The notes below the pieces were generated by a model, which was not told where the DNA came from, ran no database searches, and was given only the letters and a program-made list of their open reading frames with translations. From Ehretia macrophylla (lineage: Eukaryota; Streptophyta; Magnoliopsida; Boraginales; Ehretiaceae): a stretch of DNA of 64,000 nt. Where the stretch lies: the NCBI GenBank assembly GCA_037974665.1, contig CM075768.1:66429816-66493815 (forward strand), given 5' to 3'. A program made the position numbers and the translations under genes. Positions 21,307-33,124 of this stretch are shown in pieces (position 1 is the first letter of the stretch; every line of letters begins with the position of its first letter).

Positions 21307-24119
21307 TGAAATGATAAAAGAGGGTGAGTCCTTATGAACTCAGCGAGGGGGAATGATAAATAAATTTTGAAACTCATTTTCCGATTCAATTTATGAAAAA
21401 CCCCTTTTTTAAAACGTGTCACATATTACAAATAATGTGGTAAGCAATTATAAGAAACAAATCGAGAAACAAATACAATTACCAATCATTTCAAGGATAC
21501 GATGAGCATTTGCTCTCAATTTCAATTTCGAATCATTTGGTGCGGCCGGCATCAATAATCCACTTATCACTCCCAAATGGGTGTACTCCGGATGTACCCC
21601 GAAACCTACGACCCAACTCTCCGAGGGTGAAATACCAAGCGAGAGAGGGAATTGGACCACGGTAGTCACGGTAACACCGGCAAGCCCGATGCAGCCCGGC
21701 GTGCGTGAAACACTACCATGCCACACTGAAGGTTGCAACCTCGTATGCATTGCACATTTATAACATTTAACATATCACATTAGGAGGGCAACAAAGTAGG
21801 TTGCCTCCGAGCAATTTCAAGATCACATATTGCCAAGTAAACGAACGAGGCATGCTTGACATGAAATTTTACTTTGTAGAACACAGAGTCATATGAACAT
21901 TAAACGGGCAGCCATGTAACACATGCAAGTCAAGCCATATAACTCATTTCAAAGTTCACGTAATCAAGTGATACGAATATTCAACATGCAACAACATTTA
22001 CGTGGGTTCGGTTGCAAGAAAAGCTTATATGACAACATGCAATGGTCAAAATCACAGTTGAAGTTATAACACATTTACGGGCAGCCCACTAAGCATAAAA
22101 TTTCCACACAATAACCAAGAGATCAACACTTAGCAAAGCTACCTAGTCATTAGGGCTTCTATTTCATGCTTATTCATGTGATTAAAACCCTAAGTCAACT
22201 CAAAGTCATTCTCAAGTCATGCATCATTCCATTCAAGCATCCTCAAGTACTCAAAACAGTCCACGCAATATTCAAACACCATAATTCCAAGCAATTAGCA
22301 CCACAAGAGAGGTTACAATAGTTTTCCATGCATATAGCTAAGTGAAACACTCACTGCAGTAGGCTGTTTTCTCACAATCAATCGGGTAAGCAAACAATCT
22401 CCAAATTCAGTGAATAAGATGTCAAATTAAAGCTTAAGAAGTTAACTAAACTCCGAAACAAACCTTGCATAAATTAAGGTTCAGAATCATTAGTTATAGC
22501 CGAAACATTGAAGTAGTACAAAACTGTACAGAATTGGAGACTTTTCAGAAATTGAGTTTTTGAGGTCCTTAGAGTCATTTTTAGCTTTGGTCCATTTCTG
22601 ACAAAATTGTCCAGAACTGAAAATTCTAGAAGCACACCAATTTTCATGCATTTTGGACAAAATTTACTAAGTCAAATGTGGTTCGTTCCACAAGGTCAGT
22701 GCATCTGCCAAAACCTGATTCATTTTTCCAGATTTCCAGATTTGGTCACATTTTAATGATTTGCCATTTTGAGGACCTTAGAGTTAAAATATGCTTCGAC
22801 CTATTTCTGGGAAAAATGTTCAAAACTGTCCAAAATAGTCACTCACCAATTTTCAAACATTTTCAACACCATTTTCTTAGCTAAACTTACCTCGAACAGA
22901 CTGGTCAGAGAGCTGTCACATAAATTCGACTTCACCTACCATCATTTTCAAGCCAAGTTCTTGATGCATGGTTGTTTGAGCTCATGGACGACCACATAAC
23001 TCAAGTACAGAAGCAAGTATACTCATTTGTGAACATGCATGTGAAATTTCAAAGAGTTTTCAAAAGCTTTTAACCCTCACCTCTGCAATCAATCAAAAGA
23101 TGCACAACAACCTTGTTGAAGCTCAAGTCCTCTCCTTTCCTTTGCCTAGCCGAAATCCTACTAGATTTTCTCTATTTTTCCTAGCTTAATAAGCAATCTC
23201 TTAGTGCATGCAAGTAGTTAGAACTTGAAGAAAAGAAATGGATGCTTAGTAACTCACCTAGGCCGAAAATGAAGCTTCAATGCACATGCAAGAGAAATTT
23301 TCGAACTCTAGCTTGCTTGCTTGGTTTTCTTGATGGTTTGCTTGCCTTGTTCGACCAAGGTGTGATGAAGATGAACAAAGATGATGAGATTTCAGCCAAG
23401 GACCGAAATGGAGAGAGAAGAATGAGAGGAGAGAGAGTTTGTGAGAGGAAATGAGAGAAATGACAACCAAATGAAGGTCTTGGCAATTTTTGAGGAGTAT
23501 GTCGGCATTCGGCAGCCCATTTTCAGCTTTGTGTCTTCAAAATGCTTCAATTTGAAATGCTTAGCATGGGCAAGGTGATATGGCCGAGAATAGTGTGCAA
23601 GTGGGAGGTTTTTTGAGCAATTTTTAATGCATTTTGGTGACATAATTTGTCTAGCATGCAAATTTAATTTATGTTGTTCAAACCTTGTGCAAAAAGCTTG
23701 ATATGGTCGGCCAAGGCATTAAAGAATGCTGAATTTTTTCAACTTAAGCATTATTTAATTGTATCTTGGAAGTGCAAAAAAAAAGAATAATGCAAAAAGA
23801 ATAAAGAATGTTTTGTTTTTGGTGCATTTTTGTCTTCTAGTGAAAGGAATTTGGATTATTATATTGTTAGTGGATTTTGTAGGATTGTTTAATAGCCTAG
23901 TGTTTCGTGTAAGATGCTTTCTTATTTAGCGTGAAGACACGCTTTCCTAGGTTTAGGGAACACACTTCGAGGTAGGACACGAACTACGAGACGAACGCAC
24001 GTTTTTCAAGTAAACGCACGTAACCCTATATGAATGCACGAAATTCAATGCAAGGCACACAAACTAAATACAATTCTCAAGCCTAAGTCATGGCACGCAA
24101 ATCGGGGTCGGGCCTCACA

Positions 24120-24132
24120 TCCTCCCCTCCTT
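24120..24132 (-). other. Element 2 polypurine tract
   Basis: AAGGAGGGGAGGA on the - strand abuts the 3' LTR. It is also coding: the frame reads RRGG across it. Confidence 0.92.
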
Positions 24133-24167
24133 AAAAGAATTTCGTCCCGAAATTCAATATTACCTTG

Positions 24168-24320
24168 AAATAATGCTGGATACTGCTGCTCCATCTGGTC
24201 TCGCCTTTCCCACATTGCTTCTTCGATTCCATGATGATCCCACAGCACTTTCACCATAGGTATAGTTCTGTTGCGCAACTCCCGATCCTGCTGGTCTAAG
24301 TTCCGAATGGGCTTCTCCTT
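24168..24320 (-). other. Chromodomain-like C-terminus of Pol
   Basis: About 50 residues after integrase, with [16 protein letters not shown] and a [10 protein letters not shown] helix, match the C-terminal chromodomain of plant chromoviruses. In this family the domain is thought to steer integration to heterochromatin (known for related elements). That fits insertion into a silent 5S array, which is an inference. Confidence 0.75.
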
Positions 24321-24431
24321 GTAAGACAAGTTTTCCCGAAGCTGCAACGGCTCAGGCTCCAAGATATGCGACGGATTAGGATGATACTTCCGCAGCATCG
24401 ATACATGAAAAACGTCATGAATATTGGAGAG

Positions 24432-25439
24432 GTTCTGGGGTAGTGCTAGTCGATACGCCAACTTGCCAATCTTCTCAACTATCTCAAACAGTCCTACAAA
24501 TCTTGGGCTCAACTTTCCACCTTTGCCATGTTTAATCAGTCCCCTCCGGGGTGATATCTTCAAGAACATCTTGTCGCCAACCTCAAACTCGAGACTCCGT
24601 CTCCGTCGGTCCGCATAACTCTTCTGCCTGCTCTGGGCGGTAAGCATTCGTTTCCGGATGAGGTGGATGTTATCAACAGTTTTCATCAGTTCAGGTAAAA
24701 GGGTCGGGTCAAAAGTCTTCGTCTCACCTACTTCATCCCAGTAAAGTGGTGATCGACACTTACGTCCATACAGCGCCTCAAAAGGGGCCATCCCGATCGT
24801 GGCCTGATAACTATTGTTGTAGGCGAACTCTGCTAGAGATAGATATTTCTCCCAACCTTTCCTGAAGTCCAACACACATGCCCTTAGCATATCCTCCAAA
24901 ATCTGAATGGTTCTCTCCGATTGACCGTCCGTCTGAGGGTGATAAGCCGTGCTAAAACTCAATTTCGTCCCCAAAGCTTCTTGCAATCTCTTCCAAAATC
25001 AGGAAGTAAAACGAGGATCCCTATCCGATACAATACTCACAGGCATCCCGTGCAATCTTACAATCTCCGCCACATACATATCTCCCAATTTCTCAGGACT
25101 ATCCTCCTTGTTTATTGGTAAAAAGTGCGCCGACTTAGTCAATCTATCTACTATAACCCAAACGGCGTCACGACCCTTTTGTGATCTAGGCAGGTCCATA
25201 ACAAAATCCATAGTGATATGTTCCCATTTCCATTGAGGAATCTCCAACGGCTGAAGTAAACCAGTAGGTCGTTGATGTTCCGCTTTGACTCTCTGGCAAG
25301 TCAAACACCGTGCTACAAACTCCGCAATTTCTCTTTTCATGTTATTCCACCAATAGAGTTGCTTCAAGTCCCAATACATCTTTGTTCCGCCGGGGTGAAT
25401 AGTATATCTTGAATTATGCGCTTCCTCAAGAATCTTCTT
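24432..25439 (-). other. Integrase domain (broken)
   Basis: The zinc-binding N-terminus shows H-x6-H and C-x2-C (RCLTCQ). The catalytic triad is Asp in ITMDF, Asp in VSDRDPRF and Glu in GQSERTIQ, spaced D-x60-D-x35-E counting through the stop at 24999-25001. The GPY/F-like module follows but reads GLFEIV, with Leu where Pro is usual. The stop between the second Asp and the Glu separates the active-site residues. Confidence 0.9.
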
Positions 25440-25700
25440 TTTCAGCTCAGGCTCATTGGGAACACAAACCCGGTTCCTAAATCTCCAAATACCATCATCA
25501 TGAAACTTGAAATCTGCGTTGCTTTCCTTAATCTTTTGAAATTGTTGGTCCTTCTGTTGAGCCTCTCGTAACTCAGATAACAAAGTCGATTGAACTTGGG
25601 TAGTGGCAAAAAGTAACCCCTTCTGAGTCAATTGTGGTTTCCATAGAAACGCTTCCCCCAACAACTCCTGCACCTTGACTTCCAGTTTCGCCATGCTTGC

Positions 25701-26054
25701 TTTTCTGCTTAAGGCATCTGCGACTACGTTCGCCTTACCGGGCACATAATTAATTGAGCAGTTATAATCATCCAAAAGCTCCATCCACCGCCTTTGCCTC
25801 ATATTCAACTCCTTTTGAGAGAACAAGTATTTCAAGCTCTTATGATCGGTAAATACCTCAAACTTGTTACCCCACAGATAATGCCTCCATTTCTTGAGTG
25901 CAAACACAATAGCCGCTAACTCCAAATCATGCGTCGGGTAATTCATCTTATACGGCTTTGGTTTCCTAGAGGCATAAGCAATAACTCTTCCATTTTGCAT
26001 CAATACACATCTCAATCCTTCTTTCGAAGCATCACTATAGATTACAAAACCTTG
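25701..26054 (-). other. RNase H domain
   Basis: The acidic residues are visible in order: YSDAS (Asp), HDLELAA (Glu), FTDHKSL (Asp) and VVADALSRK (Asp). The element reads GLRCVLM where the family usually has GLGCVLM, a possible damaging change. This domain degrades the RNA strand during reverse transcription. Confidence 0.9.
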
Positions 26055-26165
26055 ACTCCCTTCAGGCAATGCAAGAACTGGTGCAGTAGTCAATCTCTTC
26101 TTCAACTCTTGGAAGCTGTTCTCACACTTATCGTCCCACACGAACTTGGTTTTCTTTTGAGTGAG

Positions 26166-27032
26166 CTTTGTAAGCGGTCCTGCAATCTTAGAGAAATCCT
26201 TCACGAACCTCCGATAATAGCCGGCTAGACCAAGAAAACTACGAACTTCCGTGGCATTTTCCGGCTTCTTCCAAGACATCACTGCATCGATCTTTGCTGG
26301 ATCTACCGCTATTCCCTCTTGGGATATGATATGCCCCAAAAATGCAATCCGTTGCAACCAAAATTCACATTTGCTAAACTTTGCATACAATCGATGCTCT
26401 CGAAGTTTCTACAGTAGCAACCGCAGATGTTGCTCATGCTCCGCCTCCGATTTCGAGTATACCAAAATATCATCAATGAAGATCACCACAAATTGGTCCA
26501 AGTAGGGTTGAAACACCCTATGCATCAAATCCATAAAGGCTGCAGGGGCATTAGTTAGTCCAAAAGGCATCACCACATATTCGTAGTGCCCATATCTCGT
26601 CCTGAAAGCTGTTTTAGGCACATCTTCCTTCTTGATCCGCAACTGATAATATCCTTGCCTCAAGTCGAGTTTCGAATACACTTTGGCTCTTTGCAGTTGA
26701 TCAAATAATTCGTCAATCAGGGAAAGTGGGTATTTATTCTTGACAGTCACTTGGTTCAAACCTCGATAGTCGATGCATAGCCTCAACGTTCCGTCTTTCT
26801 TCTTAACAAATAGCACGAGCGCACCCCATGGTGAAGAGCTCGGTTGTACAAATCCCTTCTTCAGCAATCCTTGCAATTGGTCCTTCAATTCTTGTAGCTC
26901 GGCCGGTGCCATACGATAGGGAGCTTTTGATATCGGCTGGGCGCCAGGCAGCAACTCTATAACAAACTTGATCTCCCGATTTGAGGGCAAACCGAGTAAT
27001 TCTTCAGGGAACACATCTGCATAGTCTTTGAT
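26166..27032 (-). other. Reverse transcriptase domain (broken)
   Basis: The RT motifs are clear: [34 protein letters not shown] and the catalytic FIDDILVYS. The stop at 26409-26411 falls just after the catalytic box, before [11 protein letters not shown] and the GHIIS thumb motif, so only a truncated RT could be made without readthrough. Confidence 0.93.
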
Positions 27033-27209
27033 TACAGGCATCTCCTCCAACTTAGCTTTATCCGACGGCTTATTGATAAGGTAAGCCAAGTATCTGCTAC
27101 ACCCTTTCCTTAAGGATTTCACTGCTTTTGTAGACGAAATGATGGAACTCCTGGTGAAATCTCTTCGACCCATAATCTCCAGTATCGGTTGATCAGGTAC
27201 CCGAAACGT

Positions 27210-27527
27210 TATAATCTTCGTCCGGCAATCCAGTTGGACATGATGTTTTGCCAGCCAGTCCATCCCTAAAATGACCTCGTAGTCTCGAAAAGGTAATACA
27301 ATAAGATTGGCTGAGAATTCCCTATCCTTAATTTGGATTCTACATGCTTTACAAACTGAACTAGTTACAAGTTTAGAACTCATTGGAGTACCAACTTCTA
27401 CTTCATACGACAAATATACAACTTTCAATTTCACACGTTCCACACATAAGGGAGTAATAAATGAATGAGTAGTACCCGGATCAATTAACACCTTAACAGG
27501 TTGATTCAGTATGAAGAATGTACCTTC
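27210..27527 (-). other. Aspartic protease domain
   Basis: The active-site loop reads [12 protein letters not shown] (Asp-Pro-Gly), followed by VILGMDWL. Retroviral-type proteases more often have DSG or DTG; DPG occurs in some plant gypsy elements. This domain cuts the polyprotein. Confidence 0.85.
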
Positions 27528-27653
27528 AACAACAGCGGTCTCATCTGGAATCTCCTCGCACTCGATAGCATAGGCTCGGGCCTGGACCCTGGGAACTGGA
27601 GTCTTGCCTCTACCGGTTGGTTTAACCTGATTTTGTCCCCCTTGCCATTTAGG

Positions 27654-27755
27654 GCAATCCTTAACCCGGTGCTGATCGCTGCCACAACCTATACATCGTC
27701 CCAATTTCCTTCAACACTGGGCCTCAGTGTGACCCTTCCTGCTACAGTGAGAGCA
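27654..27755 (-). other. Nucleocapsid zinc knuckles (two CCHC)
   Basis: CSHCSRKGHTEAQC and [14 protein letters not shown] both fit C-x2-C-x4-H-x4-C. They bind RNA during packaging. The TGA at 27711-27713 lies directly after the first knuckle. Confidence 0.9.
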
Positions 27756-27881
27756 AGTAACAGTCTGAGAAGCAGGTGAACTACCTGTGGATCCACGGGC
27801 GGAAGAGGCTGATGGCGCTTTCGTCGGGCCACGGTTATTCCCTGACCTGCTCTGGCTCTGACCTTGACCACGACTCTGACT

Positions 27882-28673
27882 CTAGAATTTCCTCTGCTGG
27901 CCTGGAGGCTGGTAAGGTTTCTTGTTTGGCTGACTCGAACCGGCTCCATCTAGTTTTCTCTTCTCAACTCGAGAGGCAGCAGCAAAGAGGGCAGAGTAAG
28001 TAACGAAGTCATGAGAAGCTAACTGATCCTGAATCTCTGGCCTCAAACCAATAGTAAATTTCCACATTTTCGCCTCCGGAGTACAAACCATATATTGAGC
28101 ATAACGGGATAGTCGATCAAAACGTGCCTCGTACTGGGCCACCGTCATGTTACCCTGGGTCAAGTGCATGAACTCCTCGAACCGCCTCTGCCTAGAAACT
28201 GCAGGTACATATTTCTCCTTAAACGCCTTAACAAAATTACCCCACAAGCGAGGTGTCTGATCAGTCTCCCACAGTGCCTCTACAGTGTGCCACCAATGCT
28301 CGGCATCCCCATGCAACAGAAATACAGCAAACTCCATTTTCTCTTCATCTGTATAATCGAGTGGCCTGAAAATCTTCTCGATTTCGGACAGCCAAGCCTC
28401 GGCTTTCTCATCATCAGCTTCCCCGTAGAATTTAGACGGGCGAAAGTCAAGGAATTCCTTCATTCTATTATGTTTCCCACAGTTACCCTCATTCCTGTTG
28501 TTGATGTTGTTGTTGGCCTCACGAGCATCTTGACGCTCCATTACATGTGATACACGATCCATGGCAGTTGCCATCATATTAAACATAGCTATACCGGGAT
28601 TAGTATGATAGGCGTCCCCGGTCTCTTGAGGTTCACCGCTCCTGTTAGTAGTACGGGCACTAGGGCCAGCCAT
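27882..28673 (-). CDS. gag: Gag (capsid), 263 residues, ends at premature TAG
   Basis: Starts MAGPSARTTN about 220 bp downstream of the PBS. The retrotransposon Gag core spans about residues 90-215, with AEAWLSEIEKIF, HGDAEHWW and FKEKYVPAV typical of plant chromoviruses. An Asn-rich stretch (NNNINNRN) lies at about residues 54-61. It forms the virus-like particle shell. The frame is fully open here, so capsid could still be made if the LTR promoter works, but without the zinc knuckles that follow the TAG. Confidence 0.92.
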   Translation of the reverse strand: MAGPSARTTNRSGEPQETGDAYHTNPGIAMFNMMATAMDRVSHVMERQDAREANNNINNRNEGNCGKHNRMKEFLDFRPSKFYGEADDEKAEAWLSEIEKIFRPLDYTDEEKMEFAVFLLHGDAEHWWHTVEALWETDQTPRLWGNFVKAFKEKYVPAVSRQRRFEEFMHLTQGNMTVAQYEARFDRLSRYAQYMVCTPEAKMWKFTIGLRPEIQDQLASHDFVTYSALFAAASRVEKRKLDGAGSSQPNKKPYQPPGQQRKF

Positions 28674-28895
28674 CTATAGGTACAATTTATTGAAATATGA
28701 TAATTAAGAATCTAATGCATAAGATATGCAACATATTATAGATACAATTCTAAAAACATTCAAGGCATATAAGTCACTTAAGCACATAGAACATAAAAGG
28801 TACATTTATCACACAATAACACATAAACAAGTCATCCTAATTATCTTAGGGCTCTACCCACAGTCCGAGAGTTAAACCCGGCATAAGCAATCTAA
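28674..28895 (-). other. Element 2 5' leader
   Basis: About 220 bp of AT-rich non-coding sequence between the PBS and the gag start. I see no strong structure in it; packaging signals are expected here in this family. Confidence 0.6.
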
Positions 28896-28907
28896 GCTCT
28901 GATACCA
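28896..28907 (-). other. Element 2 primer binding site (tRNA-iMet)
   Basis: TGGTATCAGAGC on the - strand, 11 bases inside the 5' LTR, the same primer tRNA as element 1. Confidence 0.93.
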
Positions 28908-28918
28908 TCTTTCTAAAG

Positions 28919-31900
28919 TGTCACGCCCCAACCCGGCCTATAAAGGTTAGACTAGGGTGTGATCTAAACATTCAAGTCCTTTCACATCCTTAAACATTCT
29001 AGGAGGTTTAACACTTAACGTTTTATTCTGGACTTCAGAATTTTTCCGGAAATCCGGCAGCATAACGGCTGTAATTGGGCTCTTTGTTTTGACCTAAATT
29101 TTCTAACAGCCTCAAATTTACCATCTCAAATTCAATTCCAGCTAAGATTACTATTACTCCATCAATTGAATTGCCTATCGGTTAATTCGACGTCCCGTTT
29201 GATTTATAACTTAGCTTGATACTATGTCTCGTTTGTCCATTTATCCTCGTTTCAAAATATACCTGCTGATCTTAACTTATTAGCGAGTACCTGTTGAGAT
29301 TGGATAAGTTCATTTACCTATTCCTTAACTAAGCATCATAACCTGTGATAGATACTATCGGTAGTAAGAGCAAAACGATCATAGTCATGTCTAGCATCAG
29401 TCTACTTAAAAGTACAAACCAAAATTAGACCCCAAATCACAACGGGGGTCTCTTACATCACAAGCAACAATAACATAAGGGAAATAGTCTTCAAGCAGCA
29501 AAAGTACACAAGTAGTCACGTTCAAGCAAAACAACAATAACAGGCAATCACTCTAGGGGTTCATCATTAGGTACATTATCCTCGGGTTCCTGTGCCTGTT
29601 CTTCTTCACATGAAATGATAAAAGAGGGTGAGTCCTTATGAACTCAGAGAGGGGGAATGAGAAATAAATTTTGAAACTCATTTTCCGATTCAATTTATGA
29701 AAACCCCTTTTTTAAAACGTGTCACATATTACAAATAATGTGGTAAGCAATTATAAGAAACAAATCGAGAAACGGATACAATTACCAATCATTTCAAGGA
29801 TACGCTGAGCATTTGCTCTCAATTTCAATTTCGAATCATTTGGTGCGGCTGGCTTCAATAATCCACTTATCACTCCCAAATGGGTGTACTCCGGATGTAC
29901 CCCGAAACCTACGACCCAACTCTCCGAGGGTGAAATACCAAGCGAGAGAGGGAATTGGACCACGGTAGTCACGGTAACACCGGCAAGCCCGATGCAGCCC
30001 GGCGTGCGTGAAACACTACCATGCCACACTGAATGTTGCAACCTCGTATGCAATGCATATTTATAACATTTAACATATCACATTAGGAGGGCAACAAAGT
30101 AGGTTGCCTCCGAGCAATTTCAAGATCACATATTGCCAAGTAAACGAACGAGGCATGCTTGACATGAAATTTTACTTTGTAGAACACAGAGTCATATGAA
30201 CATTAAACGGACAGCCATGTAACACATGCAAGGCAAGCCATATAACTCAATTCAAAGTTCACGTAATCAAGTGAGACGAATATTCAACATACCACAACAT
30301 TTACGTGGGTTCGATTGCAAGAAAAGCTTATATGACAACATGCAATGGTCAAAATCACAGTTGAAGTTATAACACATTTACGGGCAGCCCACTAAGCATA
30401 AAATTTCCACACAATAACCAAGAGATCAACACTTAGCAAAGCTACCTAGTCATTAGGGTTTCTATTTCATGCTTATTCGTGTGATTAAAACCCTAAGTCA
30501 ACTCAAAGTCATTCTCAAGTCATGCATCATTCCATTCATGCATCCTCAAGTACTCAAAACAGTCCATGCAATATTCCAACATCATAATTCCAAGCAATTA
30601 GCACCACAAGAGAGGTTACAATAGTTTTCCATGCATATAGCTAAGTGAAACACTCACTGCAGTAGGCTGTTTTCTCACAATCAATCGGGTAAGCAAACAA
30701 TCTCCAAATTCAGTGAATAAGATGTCAAATTAAAGCTTAAGAAGTTAAATAAACTCAGAAACAAACCTTGCATCAATTGGGGTTCAGAATCATTAGTTAT
30801 AGCCGAAACAGTGAGGTAGCACAAAACTGTCCAGATTTGCACACGTTTCAGAAATTGACGTTTTTGAGGTCCTTAGAGTCATTTTTAGCTTTGGTCCATT
30901 TCTGACAAAATTGTCCAGAACTGAAAAATATAGCAGAACACCAATTTTCATGCATTTTAGACAACATTTACTAAGTCAAATATGGTTCGTTCCACAAGGT
31001 CAGTGCATCTGCCAAAACCTGATTCATTTTTCCAGATTTCCAGATTTGGTCACATTTTAATGATTTGCCATTTTGTGGACCTTAGAGTCAAAATTTTCTT
31101 CGACCTATTTCTGGGAAAAATATTCAAAACGGTCCAAAATAGTCACCCACCAATTTTCAAACATTTTCAACACCATTTGCTTTGCTAAACTTACCTCGAA
31201 CAGACTGGTCAGAGAGCTGTCACATAAATTCGACTTCACCTAGCATCATTTTCAAGCCAAGTTCTTGCCATGCATGGTTGTTTGAGCTCATGGACGACCA
31301 CATAACTCAAGTACAGAAGCAAATATACTCATTTGTGAACATGCATGTGAAATTTCAAGGAGTTTTCAAAAGTTTTTAACCCTCACCTTTGCAATCAATC
31401 AAAAGATGCACAACAACCTCGTTGAAGCTCAAGTCTTCTCCTTTCCTTTGCCTAGCCGAAATCCTACTAGCTTTTCTCTATTTTTCCTAGCTTAATAAGC
31501 AATCTCTTAGTGCATGCAAGTAATTAGAACTTGAAGAAAAGAAATGGATGCTTAGTAACTCACCTAGGCCAAAAATGAAGCTTCAATGCACATGCAAGAG
31601 AAATTTTCGAACTCTAGCTTGCTTGCTTGGTTTTCTTGATGGTTTGCTTGCCTTGTTCGACCAAGGTGTGATGAAGATGAACAATGATGATGAGATTTCA
31701 GCCAAGGACCGAAATGGAGAGAGAAGAATGAGAGGAGAGAGAGTTTGTGAGAGGAAATGAGAGAAATGACAACCAAATGAAGGTCTTGGCAATTTTTGAG
31801 GAGTATGTCGGCATTGGGCAGCCCATTTTCAGCTTTGTGTCTTCAAAATGCTTCAATTTGAAATGCTTAGCATGGGCAAGGTGATATGGCCGAGAATAGT

Positions 31901-32426
31901 GTGCAAGTGGGAGGTTTTTTGAGCAATTTTTAATGCATTTTGGTGACATAGTTTGTCTAGCATGCAAATTTAATTTATGTTGTTCAAACCTTGTGCAAAA
32001 AGCTTGATATGGTCGGCCAAGGCATTAAAGAATGCTGAATTTTGTCAACTTAAGCATTATTTAATTGTATATTGGAAGTGCAAAAAAAAAAGAATAATGC
32101 AAAAAGAATAAAGAATGTTTTGTTTTTGGTGCATTTTTGTCTTCTAATGAAAGGAATTTGGATTATTATATTGTTAGTGGATTTTGTAGGATTGTTTAAT
32201 AGCCTAGTGTTTCGTGTAAGATGCTTTCTTGATTAGCGTGAAGACACGCTTTCCTAGGTTTAGGGCAAGCACTTCGAGGTAGGACACGAACTACGAGACG
32301 AACGCACTTTTTTCAAGTAAACGCACGTAGCCCTATATGAATGCACGAAATTCAATGCAAGGCACACAAACTAAATACAATTCTCAAACCTAGGTCATGG
32401 CACGCAAATCGAGGTCGGGCCTTACA
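28919..32426 (-). repeat. Element 2, 5' LTR
   Basis: 3,508 bp. On the - strand it begins TGTAAGGCCCGACC. About 98 differences from the 3' LTR, a few of them indels, with a dense patch near 30770-30850. The acidic mini frame (29548-29610) is open here too. Confidence 0.94.
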
Positions 32427-32431
32427 GAAGT
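32427..32431 (+). repeat. Target-site duplication GAAGT, right
   Basis: Exact copy of 20610-20614, followed at once by the missing 3' end of the split 5S gene. Confidence 0.95.
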
Positions 32432-32446
32432 CCTTGTGTTGCACCC
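32432..32446 (+). pseudogene. 5S rRNA gene split by element 2 (3' part)
   Basis: CCTTGTGTTGCACCC, the last 15 bases of the gene whose 5' part ends at 20614, with its T-run terminator following. Confidence 0.9.
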
Positions 32447-33006
32447 CCCTTTTCAATTTTTTTTCCTCCGGTTAGGGTTACCAAGATACTTTATCCTCCA
32501 CATTTCTATTATCGAATCCCACGACACCTTGGGCAAGGATACTTCACTTCACGTGGAGGCTGGGCCCGCAAACCAAGTGCGTAGGGCTTGTGACTAGGTA
32601 TCCATCGCTCTGGTGCCCATAACTTTTGATCCGTAAGGAGTTACGCTGCGCACAGCATACCGTTGCAAAGCTCTCCGAGAGCTCTACAACGGGGGCAGCA
32701 TGTTTGCTCAATGTGCCCTTTTTTGGAGCCCAAAATCGAACGTTTTCATCAGTTTCGGGCCACTTTTCTTTTTTAGCTATGTTTTTTCGTCCCGGATCAT
32801 ACGTCGTAAGCTGTTAAAATGACGAAAACCTTACTCGCAGGACATTAGAGTGCCCCATAACACGTTGATATCACGTCTTGCGAGAATGTTGCGTTGTTGA
32901 AGTGGATGGGTTGTCGTTAAGCCCATTAGGCCTTCTGAATGGGCCATCTCTCTAGGCTGGGACTGTGAACCGTTAACACATAAAGTAATTGTACCCTCAA
33001 CATGAC

Positions 33007-33124
33007 GGGTGCGATCATACCAGCACTAATGCAAAGGATCCCATCAGAACTCCGAAGTTAAGCGTGCTTGGGCGAGAGTAGTACTAAGATGGGTGACCCC
33101 CTAGGAAGTCCTCGGGTTGCACCC
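33007..33124 (+). rRNA. 5S rRNA gene, lightly diverged
   Basis: About five changes: GCAAAGGATC, CTAAGATG, CCCTAGG and CCTCGGG. The A-box region is at consensus. Confidence 0.95.

Larger units (their letters stand above)
20615..24119 (-). repeat. Element 2, 3' LTR
   Basis: 3,505 bp. On the - strand it begins TGTGAGGCCCGACC and ends GGTTGGGGCGTGACA. It holds the small acidic frame (21244-21306) beside a splice-acceptor-like tract, a GC-rich island near 21540-21730, and near 23380-23470 a purine-rich GAGA tract on the + strand. Confidence 0.94.
24045..28673 (-). pseudogene. gag-pol: Element 2 gag-pol polyprotein, four in-frame stops
   Basis: One continuous reading frame of about 1,543 codons encodes all retrotransposon proteins, with no frameshift over 4.6 kb. 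It is interrupted by TAG 27882-27884 (after Gag), TGA 27711-27713 (between the zinc knuckles), TAG 26409-26411 (inside RT) and TGA 24999-25001 (inside integrase, between the second Asp and the Glu). All four stops are single C-to-T steps from CAG or CGA codons. The frame continues through the PPT and about 75 bp into the 3' LTR before stopping. As it stands the element cannot make complete RT or integrase. Confidence 0.92.
20615..32426 (-). mobile_element. Ty3/gypsy chromovirus, Tekay/Del-like (element 2)
   Basis: Complete 11.8-kb element read on the - strand: 5' LTR 28919-32426, PBS, leader, one gag-pol frame (Gag, two zinc knuckles, protease, RT, RNase H, integrase, chromodomain), PPT, 3' LTR 20615-24119, and a perfect GAAGT target duplication. 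The order RT-RNase H-integrase places it in Ty3/gypsy. The C-terminal chromodomain-like tail, single frame and 3.5-kb LTRs fit the Tekay/Del group (family knowledge; no search run). The LTRs differ at about 98 sites by eye (about 97.2% identical), so it is roughly four times older than element 1 on the same clock. Four in-frame stops make it defective. Confidence 0.93.
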
